From contig JASEVX010000035.1 in assembly GCA_031761405.1 (NCBI GenBank), positions 992,001 through 1,056,000 of the forward strand: a stretch of DNA of 64,000 nt. Reading direction: 5' to 3'. The notes under the pieces were generated by a model. It did no database searches. It was not told the origin of the DNA and was given only the letters and a program-made list of their open reading frames with translations. Positions within the stretch are counted from its first letter, which is position 1. Each line of letters begins with the position of its first letter. The translations under genes and the position numbers were made by a program. The DNA comes from Serripes groenlandicus (lineage: Eukaryota; Mollusca; Bivalvia; Cardiida; Cardiidae). This document shows, in pieces, positions 33,601 to 42,887 of the stretch.

Positions 33601-36600
33601 AGTCAATAAATACTATAATCTGAAACATGCTACAGACCTAGTAAGCATTATAGTACAGACTATCAAATACTACAAAAGGAGAGAGATTCCAGATTGTTGT
33701 TATAAGATGTACCTGGTACATGTATATGAAAATTAGAATATATAAATACTATAATCTGAAACATGGCATAGACAATAAATACTATAATCAGAAACATGGC
33801 ATGTTTTCTTGGTTACCAGTACTTCTGTTCAATTTATCTTGATACCAGTGAGTGAACTTTAATGCTAACCCCACACTCCTGCACACGAAGGAGAGTAAGC
33901 CATAACTAACATTTTTTTTGTCTTTGTTATGAACCTACCTGAGATCAATCGCACGAGAACTGGTATCCGAAGCGAATGCTCCAGCACAACACCATCAAGG
34001 CGGTAATTAGATATAGCAAAGCGTTGATTTGGATTGGGTCATTTTAATAAAGCTTATTACAGAGAAAGGAAACAAATCGCGGATCACATAACCATAAAAA
34101 AAAAATCTTACCTCTATTATACTGATCAGCACCATAAAGATGGGTGGGGGACGGCAGTTGTAATGATCAAGAAAATCTTCCTTCATATGCTCTGGCATGA
34201 TGTTGGCGATAACATTACCAAGGAAACCTTTCATAGCTGTTCTCTCCCTCTTCGATAGAACTCCTGGTCTTGTCATCTGCATTGAAATTGATTTGCTATA
34301 GAAAACTGTATATCAAATGATTTAGCCATCTATAGCCCTTTACCCTTTCCCACATACAAATCTGCAGCAGACGACTTATGAGAAATTTGAAAACCCCCTT
34401 TGAATGAAAGTACAATAATTGAATAAAGTTGAAAACATGGTGACAAAAGGAGAAATTGCTTGTTTTGAGCAATTTCTTCTTTTATCGACATGTTTTTAAA
34501 AGCCGTCGGCTGCAGAGGCGTCAGAAAGCGTTTATATAAGGGAAAGGGTTAAAGCTCTATCTGAAGAAGCACAGGCTATTGATCCATGGATTATGATTTT
34601 GAAACAACAGCTTTTTGACGTTTGGCAAAAGTCAATGCAATAAGCGTTATTCATCTTCAACCAATTGGCTAACAGTCTATGTGGAAAAGCAGCTAGTTGC
34701 TTGGAATGATTGGTGAACAGTGGAGTACTGTTGTGATTATGTAATTTACTGATTATATAGCCTTCCGGACTCTATCCAGCCTTAAATATTCGTATCAAAT
34801 TTATAAAAAAGCTTAGATTCATATTAACCCTTTCCCTCATACGACAATTCTGCAGCAGACGACTTTGGACGTATTTTGTCAAAACATAGAAAATCTCCAG
34901 AATTGAATGGATAATCTATGACAAAAAGTGGAAAACATTGTGGCAAAAGGAGAAATTGCACGTTTTGTGCAATTTCTTCTTTTGTCACTATGTTTTCAAA
35001 AAGCCGTCTGCTGCAGAGGCGTCAGAAAGCGTCTATATGAGGGAGAGGGTTAAGAAACATGTACACCTACCATGTTCATGAATTCAGCAAAGGTAATATA
35101 GGAGTCTCCATCTCTATCTGCTTTGTCTATTAGCAGGTCCAGTCTGTCTTCTGGAATAACTTTAATGATACCAGTCTCGTCTAGTTCATCTTGTAACTCA
35201 CTGACCATCACACCCTGGTTACCATGCTGTAATGAAATAAGAACTGTATTATGTATTATTCAGGGGACCAGATAAGAAAAAGTAAACTGGTCTGTTCCCA
35301 ACAATATATCTGTAACCTTTAACCACATCCAGCAAATCAGCAGCAAGTGACTTAGATTTGTAACGTGTACCGGCGTTAAGCCATCGCGGGTCACCCATCC
35401 AGGTACTAACCGCGATGAACGTTGCTTAACTTTATTAAAAGGTCAACCACTCTACCAACGTCGCTATAAAAGCCGGCTTCTACGACAAGGCCGTAGAATT
35501 GGTATTTATTCCTATACCCCATTCCCATTACATTTCTCCCTCTTTCTCTTACATTAATTGCAAAACAAGCTTTCATCTTATATCAATCACACTCGATGTC
35601 TGCTTCCCGGAGACTTAACCAGTACTTGCGCCATTTGTGTGGAAAAAATTCAAAGATATATATATAACCCACTGGTCACGGGATTCGAACCAAGGACCTT
35701 TTGTATGAGAGGCCGACGCTTTACCACAGCACCATCGTCTCTCTTTAATGATTTTGTATCCTAGATACAAGAAATATGCAGCAGACGAGTTATGATGAGC
35801 AGAAAGTATCTATGTGGGAAAGGGTAAATAAAGAAAACAATTATTCTGACTTACCTTGTCAAACAATGGCTTAAATTGCTGTTATCCAAAACATCACCAT
35901 CACAGGCAGTAAAACAATATGAAAAAGACAGACAAACGAGAATAGATGAGTACATTTCTCTTTGTTATTCTTAAAATGTAGTGGTTAGAGTGTCTGAACG
36001 GGGAGCAGGAGATCTGGGTCTAATCCCCAGTAGGATCGTATCAAAGAATTTAACAAGAGCGCCGAAGAGCGAAAGCCAACGCTCATCTGTTTTTCTAAGT
36101 CCAAAAAAGGGCATTACTGAACAATTGTTAAAGCCAAAGTTTAGAGACATGGTATAGACATGCACATTGTTCTAGGAACATATGTATCAAGTTTCATTTG
36201 AAAATATTGAGCGTTTTATGAGTTATGAGGTAAGGTTAAAGTGTTGTGACAACCCAGGCGTTCAGTCTACGCAGATGACATTATGCCAAGAGTATTACAA
36301 CAGCCCACCTTTTTTCATTGAAAAGCAGACAAGCTAAAAATGTCAATAATGGCTTCCCTCCTTGGCGCTCAGGGTTACTTGGAAAGCATTAATTACTAGT
36401 TATGCATGTAGGCTTCATGATAAGCTAATACCAGCAGTACTGGCAATTCACTAAGAAAACACACTGATTATGACTGGAATCCTGCAGTGTAGAGTAAAAC
36501 ACCTTTCACAACTTTGAAAACATTGAGGCAAAAACATGGAAAATATAATGAAAATTTCATTTTATGAATAGAAATAAAACAACATTGTGAACATAGTAGA

Positions 36601-37278
36601 AATTTCTCATGAGCCATTTCTACTTTTGTTGCAAGTTTTGTTTTCAGAATTTATAAGTCTACTGCAGATTTGGCAAAATATATCTACAAGAGGGAGAGGG
36701 TTAAACGGTTAATCTCATGTAGTTAACCCTTTCCCTCATATAGACGCGTTCTGACGCCTCTGCATCATACGGCTTTTTGAAAACAGTGACAAAAGAAGAA
36801 ATTGCACAAAACGTGCAATTTCTCCTTTTGCAACAACGTTTTCCACTTTTTGTCATAGGTTATCCATTCAATTATGGAGATTTTCTATGTTTTGACAAAA
36901 TACGTTTAAAGTCGTCTGCTGCATAATTGTCGTATGAGGGAAAGGGTTAAGTACTGACAGTAGAACTGATCAATGCAAAGCGATTCCTCCTTTTCCCTCA
37001 ATATATTCAGCCCAATAATCAGAATAATATTTTTCATTTTTAAAACTAAATGTTACAATAAAACATGATTTCACCCTCAGATTTTTTACAATTTATCTCA
37101 CCCTGTGAAGCGTACGCTTTAATTCCTCATCAACCGCGGAATCATCTTTCCCACTTTCGAGCTCAATATCTCTTGTACTCATAGCACTTTTTGTCCTAGC
37201 AGGTTGAGGTCGAACAGAATTTCGAGAACGACTCGATGCACGAGATATGCCAGATAAACGAGATGGACTTCTCGACAT
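27527..37278 (-). CDS. RHBDL: Rhomboid-related intramembrane serine protease with EF-hands (complete, 10 coding exons)
   Basis: Exons joined in order: 37278-37102, 35878-35855, 35226-35071, 34276-34112, 33489-33335, 32576-32464, 31347-31247, 29848-29755, 28339-28244, 27696-27527. All junctions have GT/AG and matching phases, giving 1251 nt or 416 residues. The order is a Ser/Arg-rich N-terminus, a degenerate EF-hand (66-77), a canonical EF-hand (D104, D106, D108, I111, E115), TM1 (about 165-185), the L1-loop WR motif (W215-R216), H229/N233 of the HxxxN oxyanion motif, GASGG with catalytic Ser281, catalytic His354 in AHMGG, and a last TM (381-400). Rhomboid proteases cut substrates within membranes. 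An N-terminal EF-hand plus a seventh TM is the RHBDL1/RHBDL3 type, and length fits (about 400-440 aa). No key residue is missing, so it should be active. Paralogue identity was not resolved. A second first exon lies at 44244-44342. Confidence 0.93.
28244..28339 (-). CDS. RHBDL: Rhomboid gene exon 9 (catalytic histidine, TM6)
   Basis: 2 nt + 31 codons + 1 nt, TTCCAG acceptor and GTAGGT donor. It encodes DTANAVYRRFFDP and GISAHMGGLLAG; His354 completes the Ser-His dyad with Ser281. Confidence 0.95.
28600..28985. repeat. Two SINE fragments in rhomboid intron 8
   Basis: A plus-strand head fragment (GCCGTGGTTCAGTGAGTAGC...TTTCAAACCCGGCAG, from 28605) and a minus-strand body with head (GGTTATATCACAGCATTTCT...CACCCTGGGCAGATGATTTACC, 28820-28975). 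Confidence 0.55.
29111..29735. mobile_element. Foldback element copy interrupted by a MITE
   Basis: Tips TACAGGCGTCCGAGTTT and AAACTCGGACGCCTGTG; inner GGGGAATCCC-type arms (CGGAGAATCCCACAG / GGGAGGGATTCCCC). Flanks TAAAAAC/TCAAAAC are a 6-of-7 target duplication. A family A MITE occupies 29460-29678. It ends 20 bp from rhomboid exon 8. Confidence 0.87.
29460..29678 (+). mobile_element. MITE family A inserted at TTAA inside the foldback element
   Basis: Ends TTAACCCTTTCCCTCATATA and GTATGAGGGAAAGGGTTAA. The matching place in the foldback copy at 16195-16575 has a single TTAA (in GTATTTTAACGAGG), so this is a filled site and that is the empty site. Part of one hairpin arm is deleted. Confidence 0.93.
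29755..29848 (-). CDS. RHBDL: Rhomboid gene exon 8 (NWKEM loop, TM5)
   Basis: 31 codons + 1 nt, TGACAG acceptor and GTAAAT donor. It begins NWKEM, matching the conserved NWSEM stretch of animal rhomboids, and ends in a hydrophobic helix (VRLTVLILLG). It is too short to stand out as an ORF and was found by searching for the missing segment. A foldback transposon ends at 29735, 20 bp beyond the exon. Confidence 0.9.
30016..30242 (-). mobile_element. MITE family A copy
   Basis: TTAATCCTTTCCCTCATACG start, GAAGAAATTGCTCGTTTTGA hairpin and GAGGGAAAGGGATA end, in rhomboid intron 7. Confidence 0.85.
30286..30475. mobile_element. Palindromic MITE family F fragment
   Basis: GGTGGAATGTATTAAAGTAC...ACTTAGTGCTAAGTAATATT matches 50700-50906. 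Confidence 0.6.
30498..31030. other. Rhomboid intron 7: SINE scrap and unrecognised sequence
   Basis: ATTGCGAAACAAGCTTTTTG...TCAATCACGCTCAATGTCTG matches the SINE body at 35543-35620. The rest contains a repeated GTTACTGAGATA word but no gene. Confidence 0.5.
31247..31347 (-). CDS. RHBDL: Rhomboid gene exon 7 (catalytic serine, TM4)
   Basis: 2 nt + 33 codons, TTCTTAG acceptor and GTAACT donor. It contains HHVALAGASGGCYALIGAH: the GxSG active-site motif with nucleophile Ser281. Its 5' part and acceptor are duplicated, in degraded form, at 31433-31485. Confidence 0.95.
31317..31485 (-). repeat. Partial duplication of rhomboid exon 7 and its acceptor
   Basis: The exon-intron stretch GTGATCTGTGAGGGAATGGG...AAGAATTACAAAAG recurs at 31433-31485 as GTGATCTGTGAGGGAAAGTG...AAGAATTATGAAAG. 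The duplicate's acceptor AG is lost (TTCTTGAATC on the coding strand). Confidence 0.82.
31486..31728. other. Unidentified insertion in rhomboid intron 6
   Basis: Begins with a TA run then TTAACAGCGTTTCGGCCATT. It separates the duplicated exon 7 piece from a GGAGGCAACATA word that matches the primary copy's downstream flank. Confidence 0.5.
32049..32210 (+). mobile_element. MITE family A copy, internally deleted
   Basis: TTAACCCTTTCCCCACTTTC start and TTTGGGAAAGGGTTAA end; hairpin missing. Confidence 0.75.
32464..32576 (-). CDS. RHBDL: Rhomboid gene exon 6 (TM2-TM3, HxxxN motif)
   Basis: 1 nt + 37 codons + 1 nt, TTTTAG acceptor and GTAACT donor. YMHLVGNLIFQLLLGLPLE contains H229 and N233, matching the oxyanion-stabilising H-x-x-x-N of rhomboids; the WWRVLIVYFCGVIAG helix follows. 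Confidence 0.94.
32755..32850 (-). repeat. SINE head fragment
   Basis: GGATTCTAACCCGGGACC and GAGGCTGACGCTCTACCACTG are complements of a tRNA-like B-box and A-box. Confidence 0.6.
33335..33489 (-). CDS. RHBDL: Rhomboid gene exon 5 (end of TM1, L1 loop, WR motif)
   Basis: 51 codons plus 2 nt, TTTCAG acceptor and GTAGGA donor. It encodes the end of TM1 and the L1 loop with YEAWRYLSYLLIHQ; the W215-R216 pair is a family hallmark. The acceptor and first 15 or so bases are repeated six more times upstream (33505-33797). Confidence 0.93.
33473..33797 (-). repeat. Seven copies of the exon 5 splice-acceptor region
   Basis: GATAAATACTATAATCTGAA and close variants recur at about 33473, 33507, 33541, 33574, 33605, 33742 and 33773, mostly 34 bp apart. 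On the coding strand each is TTTCAG-ATTATAGTATTTATC, the intron end plus the first codons of exon 5. The last copy has lost the AG. Confidence 0.93.
33825..34000 (-). repeat. SINE fragment, minus strand
   Basis: GGTTACCAGTACTTCTGTTC body and GAATGCTCCAGCACAACACC head side resemble the copy at 22428-22683. Confidence 0.55.
34112..34276 (-). CDS. RHBDL: Rhomboid gene exon 4 (linker and start of TM1)
   Basis: 55 codons, phase 0 both sides, ATGCAG acceptor and GTAAGA donor. It encodes a basic linker, then CRPPPIFMVLISIIE, the start of the first rhomboid membrane helix, which continues into exon 5 (IIVFIVYAME). Confidence 0.92.
34339..34552 (-). mobile_element. MITE family A copy
   Basis: TTTACCCTTTCCCACATAC start and TAAGGGAAAGGGTTAA end, GAAATTGCTTGTTTTGAGCA hairpin, in rhomboid intron 3. 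Confidence 0.85.
34824..35053 (-). mobile_element. MITE family A, full-length copy (CAC/GTG stem) beside exon 3
   Basis: TTAACCCTTTCCCTCATACG start, GAAATTGCACGTTTTGTGCA hairpin, GAGGGAGAGGGTTAA end. Only 11 bp separate it from the exon 3 donor hexamer. Confidence 0.92.
35071..35226 (-). CDS. RHBDL: Rhomboid gene exon 3 (EF-hand exon)
   Basis: 52 codons, phase 0 both sides, TTACAG acceptor and GTAGGT donor. It carries the rest of EF-hand 1 (HGNQGVMVSELQDEL, with His in place of Asp/Asn at loop position 3) and the full EF-hand 2 loop DRDGDSYITFAE, which has calcium ligands at positions 1, 3, 5 and 12. A TTAA MITE ends at 35053, only 11 bp beyond the donor hexamer. Confidence 0.92.
35538..35745 (-). 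mobile_element. SINE, minus strand (second head type)
   Basis: ATTGCAAAACAAGCTTTCAT tail side, TCGATGTCTGCTTCCCGGAG body, ACGGGATTCGAACCAAGG (B-box complement) and GCCGACGCTTTACCACAGCA (A-box complement). Confidence 0.7.
35855..35878 (-). CDS. RHBDL: Rhomboid gene exon 2 (24-nt microexon)
   Basis: Eight codons (QFKPLFDK) between an AACAG acceptor and a GTAAGT donor, phase 0 on both sides. It supplies the entering helix and first residue (D66) of EF-hand 1; without it the EF-hand would be headless, and skipping it keeps the frame. The acceptor has a weak pyrimidine tract, so regulated skipping is possible. Confidence 0.78.
35950..36660. other. Rhomboid intron 1: SINE head scrap and repeat words
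   Basis: A head-like AGTGGTTAGAGTGTCTGAAC with TCTAATCCCCAGTAGG lies at 35981-36030. The remainder holds AACAAGAGCGCCGAAGAGCG and degraded MITE A sequence (36505-36702) but no exon. Confidence 0.5.
36723..36950 (+). mobile_element. MITE family A copy (CAC/GTG stem)
   Basis: TTAACCCTTTCCCTCATATA and GTATGAGGGAAAGGGTTAA ends; CATCATACGG and CTGCATAATTG have lost CTGCAG on both sides. Confidence 0.9.
37102..37278 (-). CDS. RHBDL: Rhomboid gene exon 1a (cytosolic N-terminus)
   Basis: 59 codons from ATG at 37278 to a GTGAGA donor, phase 0. The product is Ser/Arg rich (MSRSPSRLSG...), then acidic (DIELESGKDD), then EELKRTLHR leading into the first EF-hand helix. The upstream frame has only a TTG, so this ATG is the start. 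The Arg/Ser repeats look like a phosphorylation-prone disordered tail; that is inference. Confidence 0.85.
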
Positions 37279-37627
37279 AGTCAATTTTTTTTTATAGATT
37301 CATGTGTAAAATATCCCTTTCAAAACTAATTATAATGGAGTAAATGTCAGTGTAAATAATTCTCATAAAATAACGACAAACATTGTTTTTAACTACAATA
37401 TTTCCGGAGCATCAATTATCATCAGTATACAGCATATGTGATAAAGGGCAAAATCTGTAAATAGTAAAATTTCAACTGACTCCTAAATCACTATGTTTTC
37501 CATATCCCCATTAATGAGTTCTGCGACAGAACAACTTCTCTTTTCAACAATCAAGAATGTGTTTCTACAAACATAAATAAATGTCACAGACTTAAAAACC
37601 CTTCCCCACATACAACACATCTACTGT

Positions 37628-37857
37628 TTAACCCTTTCCCTCAAACAACAATTCTGCAGCAGACGACTTAGAACATAATTTGTCAAAAGATGGAAAATCT
37701 CTATAATTGAATGGATAACCTATGACTAAAAGTAGAAAACATTGTGGCAAAAGGAGAAATTGCTGGTTTTGAGCAATTTCTTCTTTTGTCACTATGTTTT
37801 CGAAAAGCCGTCTGCTGCAGAGGCGTCAGAAAGCGTCTATATGAGGGAAAGTGCTAA
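37628..37857 (-). mobile_element. MITE family A copy upstream of exon 1a
   Basis: TTAACCCTTTCCCTCAAAC start, GAAATTGCTGGTTTTGAGCA hairpin (one mismatch), GAGGGAAAGTGCTAA end. It lies about 350 bp upstream of the exon 1a ATG. Confidence 0.87.
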
Positions 37858-38053
37858 GACCACTTTGAAATTATCTATGCAAACATTTGGAAATTCTATG
37901 TATAAATGAAACTAAAATTATCAAATAGAGTGGAAAACATTACGCTGCAAAAGGAAAATTGTTCGTTATGAGCAATTTTCATTTTGCAACGGTGTTTTCA
38001 GATGTGTTAAAATTGGCTCTGAATGTGGGTAAGGTTTTGTTACAATTTAATCC

Positions 38054-38275
38054 TTAACCCTTTCCCACATACATCAAATCTGCATCAGATGACTATAAAA
38101 TCATCTAAGCAAAATCATGGGCAATCTCAATAAATAAAAGTATGATTATTGAAAAGAGATGAAAACATAGTGACAAAAGGAGAAATTGCTAAATTTTTCC
38201 TTTTCGTCACAAAGTCATCAAAAGATGTCTGCTGCAGAAGCGTCACAAAATGTCTATATTAGGGAAAGTGTTATA
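38054..38275 (-). mobile_element. MITE family A copy
   Basis: TTAACCCTTTCCCACATAC start; the hairpin is collapsed to GAAATTGCTAAATTTTTCC; end AGGGAAAGTGTTA. Confidence 0.8.
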
Positions 38276-38782
38276 AGCTTTTTCTAATGTCAATGTGTTG
38301 GTATTGATAATGGTTAATTTGTGAACTTAAATAGAAACAAATAAATCACATTATAGTTTATGTACCAAATTGCTTTGACATGCTAAATTCAGACAATATT
38401 CGAAAACAACATGACAGGAGGAAAAAGTTAAATATGTTTGAGAGATTCGTTCGTTTTCATGCAATACTTTTCTAAGTTCTCTAAAGTATCTACAGGACTG
38501 GGTATATACGGTCAAGACTATGAGGTAGAAGATTAAAACCAGAATATTAGCACTAACTTGTGGCCAAGCATTAGGAATTAACACAGATTATCCAGTTTCA
38601 TCATAATCCAACACATTTAATTATGTTCATAATATATACTTGAAAACCTTTTTGTAACTTTATGTGAACAGTTATGAAGGCTCATTGAAGGCATTTTAAC
38701 TCCTTTATTAAAAGGATTTTCATTATAATCATTAATAAGGATGTATCTAATTGAATCATTGAGTATACATGTATATCCTGTA

Positions 38783-38960
38783 TTAACCCATTACTTCACA
38801 CAGACGACATTTGACACCTGCCATTAAACATGACTTTTGAAAACATTGCAATAAAAGGTGAAATTGCTCAAAACGAGCAATTTCACCTTTTATTGCAATA
38901 TTTTCAACTCTTTATCAATATAAATCTTTCAGTTTTCTAGATTGTTGAAATTGTTCGCCT
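38783..38960 (+). mobile_element. MITE family A variant with long perfect hairpin
   Basis: TTAACCCATTACTTCACACA start. ATTGCAATAAAAGGTGAAAT and ATTTCACCTTTTATTGCAAT form an uninterrupted stem, longer than in other copies. Confidence 0.7.
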
Positions 38961-39282
38961 GATGATTGTAAAGCAGACGACGTTTGAAAAGTCATGTGAA
39001 GTAATGGAAACATAAACAAGAGGACCATGATGTTCCTATATCGCTCACCTGATTTAACAGAACAAATATATAGTTTTCAATATACATATAAGGAACTCAA
39101 GCCCGCCCTCTGGTGCCCATCGTGAACATCAACAGATTGAACAATGTCGGTAGAGGGTCGCACAAAGAACTTTTGTGCCAAGTTATTTTCAAATCAGGCC
39201 AGTACTTTTGAAGATTATGTTTTTAAGTTTTCATAATATAAACATACAAGGAAACAAGATGTGTTTGTGAAACACTGATGCC

Positions 39283-40044
39283 CCAGAATGGCAACATCTA
39301 GGTCAAAGGTCAAGGTCGCCAGGTCAAAAATGTTGGTACTGACAGAAAGGTCATGTCATAAGGAATACACATGTGAAATATGGTAGCCGTAACTGTTATG
39401 GTTCAAAAGTAGTGGTCAAAGTTAAATATTTTTTCGAGAATGGCAACATCTAGGTCAAAGGTCAAGGTCGCAAGGTGAACAATTTTGGTATTGACAGAAA
39501 GGTCATGTCACAAGGTATACACATGTGAAATATGGTAGCCGTACCTGTTATGGTTCAAAAGGAGTGGTCAAGGTTAAAGTTTTTTTCGAGAATGGCAACA
39601 TCTAGGTCAAAGGTCAAGGTCGCAAGGTGAAAATTGTTGGTACTGACAGAAAGGTCATGTCACAAGGTATACGTATGTGAAATATGGTAGCTGTACCTGT
39701 TATGGTTCAAAAGTAGTGGTCAAGGTTAAAGTTTTTTTTGAGAATGGCAACATCTAGGTCAAAGGTCAAGGTCGCAAGGTCAAAAATGTTGGTACTGACA
39801 GAAAGGTCATGTCACAAGGAATACACATGTGAAATATGGTAGCCGTACCTGTTATGGTTCAAAAGTAATGGCCAAGGTTAAAGTTTTTTTCGAGAATGGC
39901 AACATCTAGGTCAAAGGTCAAGGTCGCAAGGTCAAAAATGTTGGTACTGACAGAAAGGTCATGTCACAAGGAATACACATGTGAAATATGGTAGCCGTAC
40001 CTGTTATGGTTCAAAAGTAGTGGTCAAGGTTAAAGTTTTTTTCG
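39283..40044 (+). repeat. About 150-bp tandem array, 5 units
   Basis: ACATCTAGGTCAAAGGTCAA recurs at about 39294, 39447, 39598, 39751 and 39902. Units carry GGTACTGACAGAAAGGTCAT and CCTGTTATGGTTCAAAAG. Confidence 0.95.
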
Positions 40045-40047
40045 TGC

Positions 40048-40100
40048 AGACAGACAGACAGACAGACGTGCAGACGTGCAGACGTGCAGACGTGCAGACA
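40048..40100 (+). repeat. GACA and GTGCAGAC microsatellite
   Basis: CAGACAGACAGACAGAC followed by four GTGCAGAC units. Confidence 0.92.
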
Positions 40101-40261
40101 GGCCAAAAACTATATGCCCACCGAATCTATGATTCCGGGGGCATAAAAAAGTCCCACCCCTTATGGCCATCTTTTGAACGGGTCAGATAGTTTGAACAAT
40201 CTTAGTAGAGGGTCATGACCCAAGGAACATCTGTGCAAAATTATTTTCAATTACATTTGGG

Positions 40262-40880
40262 TAAGAAGATTTTTAAAGTTTTGGCTCTTTTCCCTCATTC
40301 TGATGCCAGGGCAAACAAAGTTCTTCAAGGAATTAAATTCTTTGAACAACTTTGAAAGTGGACCACTTAATGAACATTCAAGTAATATGATTTTGAAATT
40401 TTGAAGTCGTTTGTAGGAAAATGTCAACAGCCAGACAGACAGATGACGACGACAGAGCTAGCTAGGCCGGATGGTGAGTAGTCACAATAGCCCATCCTGA
40501 ACTTCGTGCTCAAATGAGTGGTCACAATAGCCCATCCTGAACTTCGTGCTCAATTGTGCTTAAAAATGATTTTTAAAGTTTTGGCTCTTTTCCCTCATTC
40601 TGATGCCAGGGCAAACAAAGTTCTTCACAGAATTAATTTCTTTGAACAACTTTGAAAGTGGACCACTTAATGAACATTCACATGAAATTTTGAAATTGTT
40701 CGTTGGAAAATGTCAACAGACAGACAGACAGATGATGACGACGACAGGCCGGATGGTGAGTAGTCACAATAGCCCATCCTGAACTTCGTGCTCAAATGAG
40801 TGGTCACATTTAGCCAATCCTGAACTTCGTGATCAATTGAGTGGTCACAATAGCCAATCCTGAGCTTAGTGATCAATTGT
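40262..40880 (+). repeat. Two-copy direct repeat of about 300 bp
   Basis: TTTTTAAAGTTTTGGCTCTT...TTTGAAAGTGGACCACTTAA...CCGGATGGTGAGTAGTCACA occurs from 40271 and again from 40571. Each copy ends in tandem GTCACAATAGCCCATCCTGA words. Confidence 0.92.
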
Positions 40881-40887
40881 GCTTAAA

Positions 40888-41127
40888 AATGCCCACATGC
40901 AGACATTCTTTGACATGTCTTTACCTTTTCTGACACCTCTGCAGAAAATGCACTTTGAAAACATTGTGGCAAAAGGAGAAATTACTCATAATGATAAATT
41001 TCTCCATTTGCAACAATGTTTTCAACTCTATTTATTAATTAAACCCTTATCTATGGAGATTTTCAAGATTTGACAATATGTTTTCGAAGTCATCTGCTGC
41101 AGATTTGTTGTATGTATGGTAGGGTTA
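40888..41127 (+). mobile_element. MITE family A copy
   Basis: CCCACATGCAGACATTCTTT start (terminal CCCTTT lost), CTCTGCAG, GAAATTACTCATAATGATAA imperfect hairpin, and GTATGTATGGTAGGGTTAA end. Confidence 0.7.
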
Positions 41128-42661
41128 AGCAATCAACATTTAAAAATATACTGGAAGAGGAAGAACTTGCTCATTGTTTTCACCTCTATTCAATAATTAT
41201 ACTTTTCCCCTGCAAAATGATCAGTTACAGTTCATGAGTTATTCTTGAAAAAAATCATGAATGGTTCACATCCACAATCATGAAAAATTCTTGAAATGCC
41301 TGGAAGTACAAATGAGACAAATCCTTGATCAGTTCTTTAAAAGAAAGAGTTCATGAACAGTAGATCATAAACAGTTCTTGAAAAGTTCATGATCAGCTGT
41401 CCATGATATATTCATGAACAGTTCAAAAACAACAATAAAGTGCCAGAACTTGAACTATTCCTGAACCACTCACAAACCATTTTCCCTCTATATTTCAATG
41501 TCTCATTTGTACTTCCAGGCATTTCAAGGACTTTTCATGAAACACAAAATCTTAAAAAGTTCATGAACTGAAAATTATGCCTTAAACTAGTCATGAACAG
41601 TTCTTGAACATCATTTGAGACCTCAATAAAATTATGCCTCAAATTAATCATGAACAGTTCATGAACAGTTCTTGAACATCCTTGAAATTTATCATTTTTG
41701 TCCTCAAACAAAGTTACATATCATTTAAAAAAAATATTAACGTTAATTGTCTTGAAAAAGAACTTATAATTGAACAATAACAGTAACTGTAAATCACACC
41801 TTTTAAAAGATGTGCTACACACTCAATGTATGAAGGCATGGCCTCTTCAATATATGTGGCAATGTGATACTTTAATAAATCACCAATATAAAGATGTTGT
41901 TTATGACATAGCACAATACAATTTGATAATTTATTAATGTAACATTTAAGACATTTACCAAATGTACTATTAAATCAAGTTGTTCATAAGAAATCACAAA
42001 AATCTTCTCTGTGCATTTGAACCACAACATATTTCTCCCACCAAAAGATGTAAAGGAAGTAGTAAACATTACTTACTTCTTTTTAAAGAGTTCCTGTGTT
42101 TTATGCTAGAGTTAACTCCCTTGGTATATTTCAAATTCAAGTCCAGTTCTTCAACTGTTCTTAAACCAGTATTGAAGTCAATTCATGCACCTTTTAAGAA
42201 CTCAACAAATTCTACAACGGTTCCTAAACCAGTTTTAAAGTCAATTCATACCCCTTTTAAGAACTTGACAAATTCTTCAATTGTTCTTAAACCAGTATTG
42301 AAGTGAACTCATGAACATCTTAAGAACATGAAATATTTTTCAACTGGTCTTGAACCATTCATGATGTCAGTTTATGAACATTTTAAAAATTGGACATTTT
42401 CTTGAATCAATCAACATGTTCTTCAACTATTCATGAACTGTTCAAGAAAAGACTTCAAGGACTGTTCATGTCCATTAGTTCATGAACGTAATTCAAGAAC
42501 TGATTAAAGAGTGTTTCATGAACAATCCTTAAAAGGTATGAAAAATCATGATTTCATGAATTTCATTTCGCAGGGGTTATTTATAGAGATTTTCAACATT
42601 TTTTCTTAGATGTTTGCAACGTCGTCTGCTGCAGATCCATAGGATGAAAGAAAGGGTTAAA
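41128..42661 (+). mobile_element. MITE family A copy split by a 1.36-kb element
   Basis: Left part has AACTTGCTCATTG and CACCTCTATTCAATAATTAT; right part resumes at ATTTATAGAGATTTTCAAC, CGTCGTCTGCTGCAGATCC and GAAAGGGTTAA. The insert is 41209-42573. Confidence 0.78.
41209..42573. repeat. TTCATGAACAGTTCTTGAA-rich element with inverted ends
   Basis: Ends CCCCTGCAAAATGA and TCATTTCGCAGGGG are inverted. The interior is a degenerate array of TTCATGAAC, AGTTCTTGAA and related short palindromes, many on both strands; 42130-42310 also holds a roughly 60-bp triplication with TTAAACCAGTATTGAAGTCA. Confidence 0.8.
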
Positions 42662-42887
42662 ATCTAATACTATTTTATAACTAAAGGTTATATATTTTGA
42701 ATCCTTTTAAATAAATATTACCCTCTTTGATCCAATATTTCGGCATCATATGTAAGGCCTTTTACAAGATTTCCCCATGATATCTACAGAATATATAGAG
42801 ACCAAATGCTCTGATTAAGCATAAGGTTTAAATAACTTCTATAGGCCTATTTGAAAGTGTAGATCTTATCACATACAAGTACAGTCA

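Larger units (their letters stand above)
39012..40150 (+). repeat. Compound bivalve-type repeat around the AGGTCAAGGTC array
   Basis: Begins AACAAGAGGACCATGATGTT...TATCGCTCACCTG and ends CTATATGCCCACCGAATCTA, enclosing a tandem array and a GACA/GTGCAGAC microsatellite. Confidence 0.7.

Noticed and set aside
37279..37310. TATA box (TCTATAAAAAA) upstream of exon 1a
   Set aside because: It lies only about 10 bp before the ATG, too close to act as the TATA box for this start.
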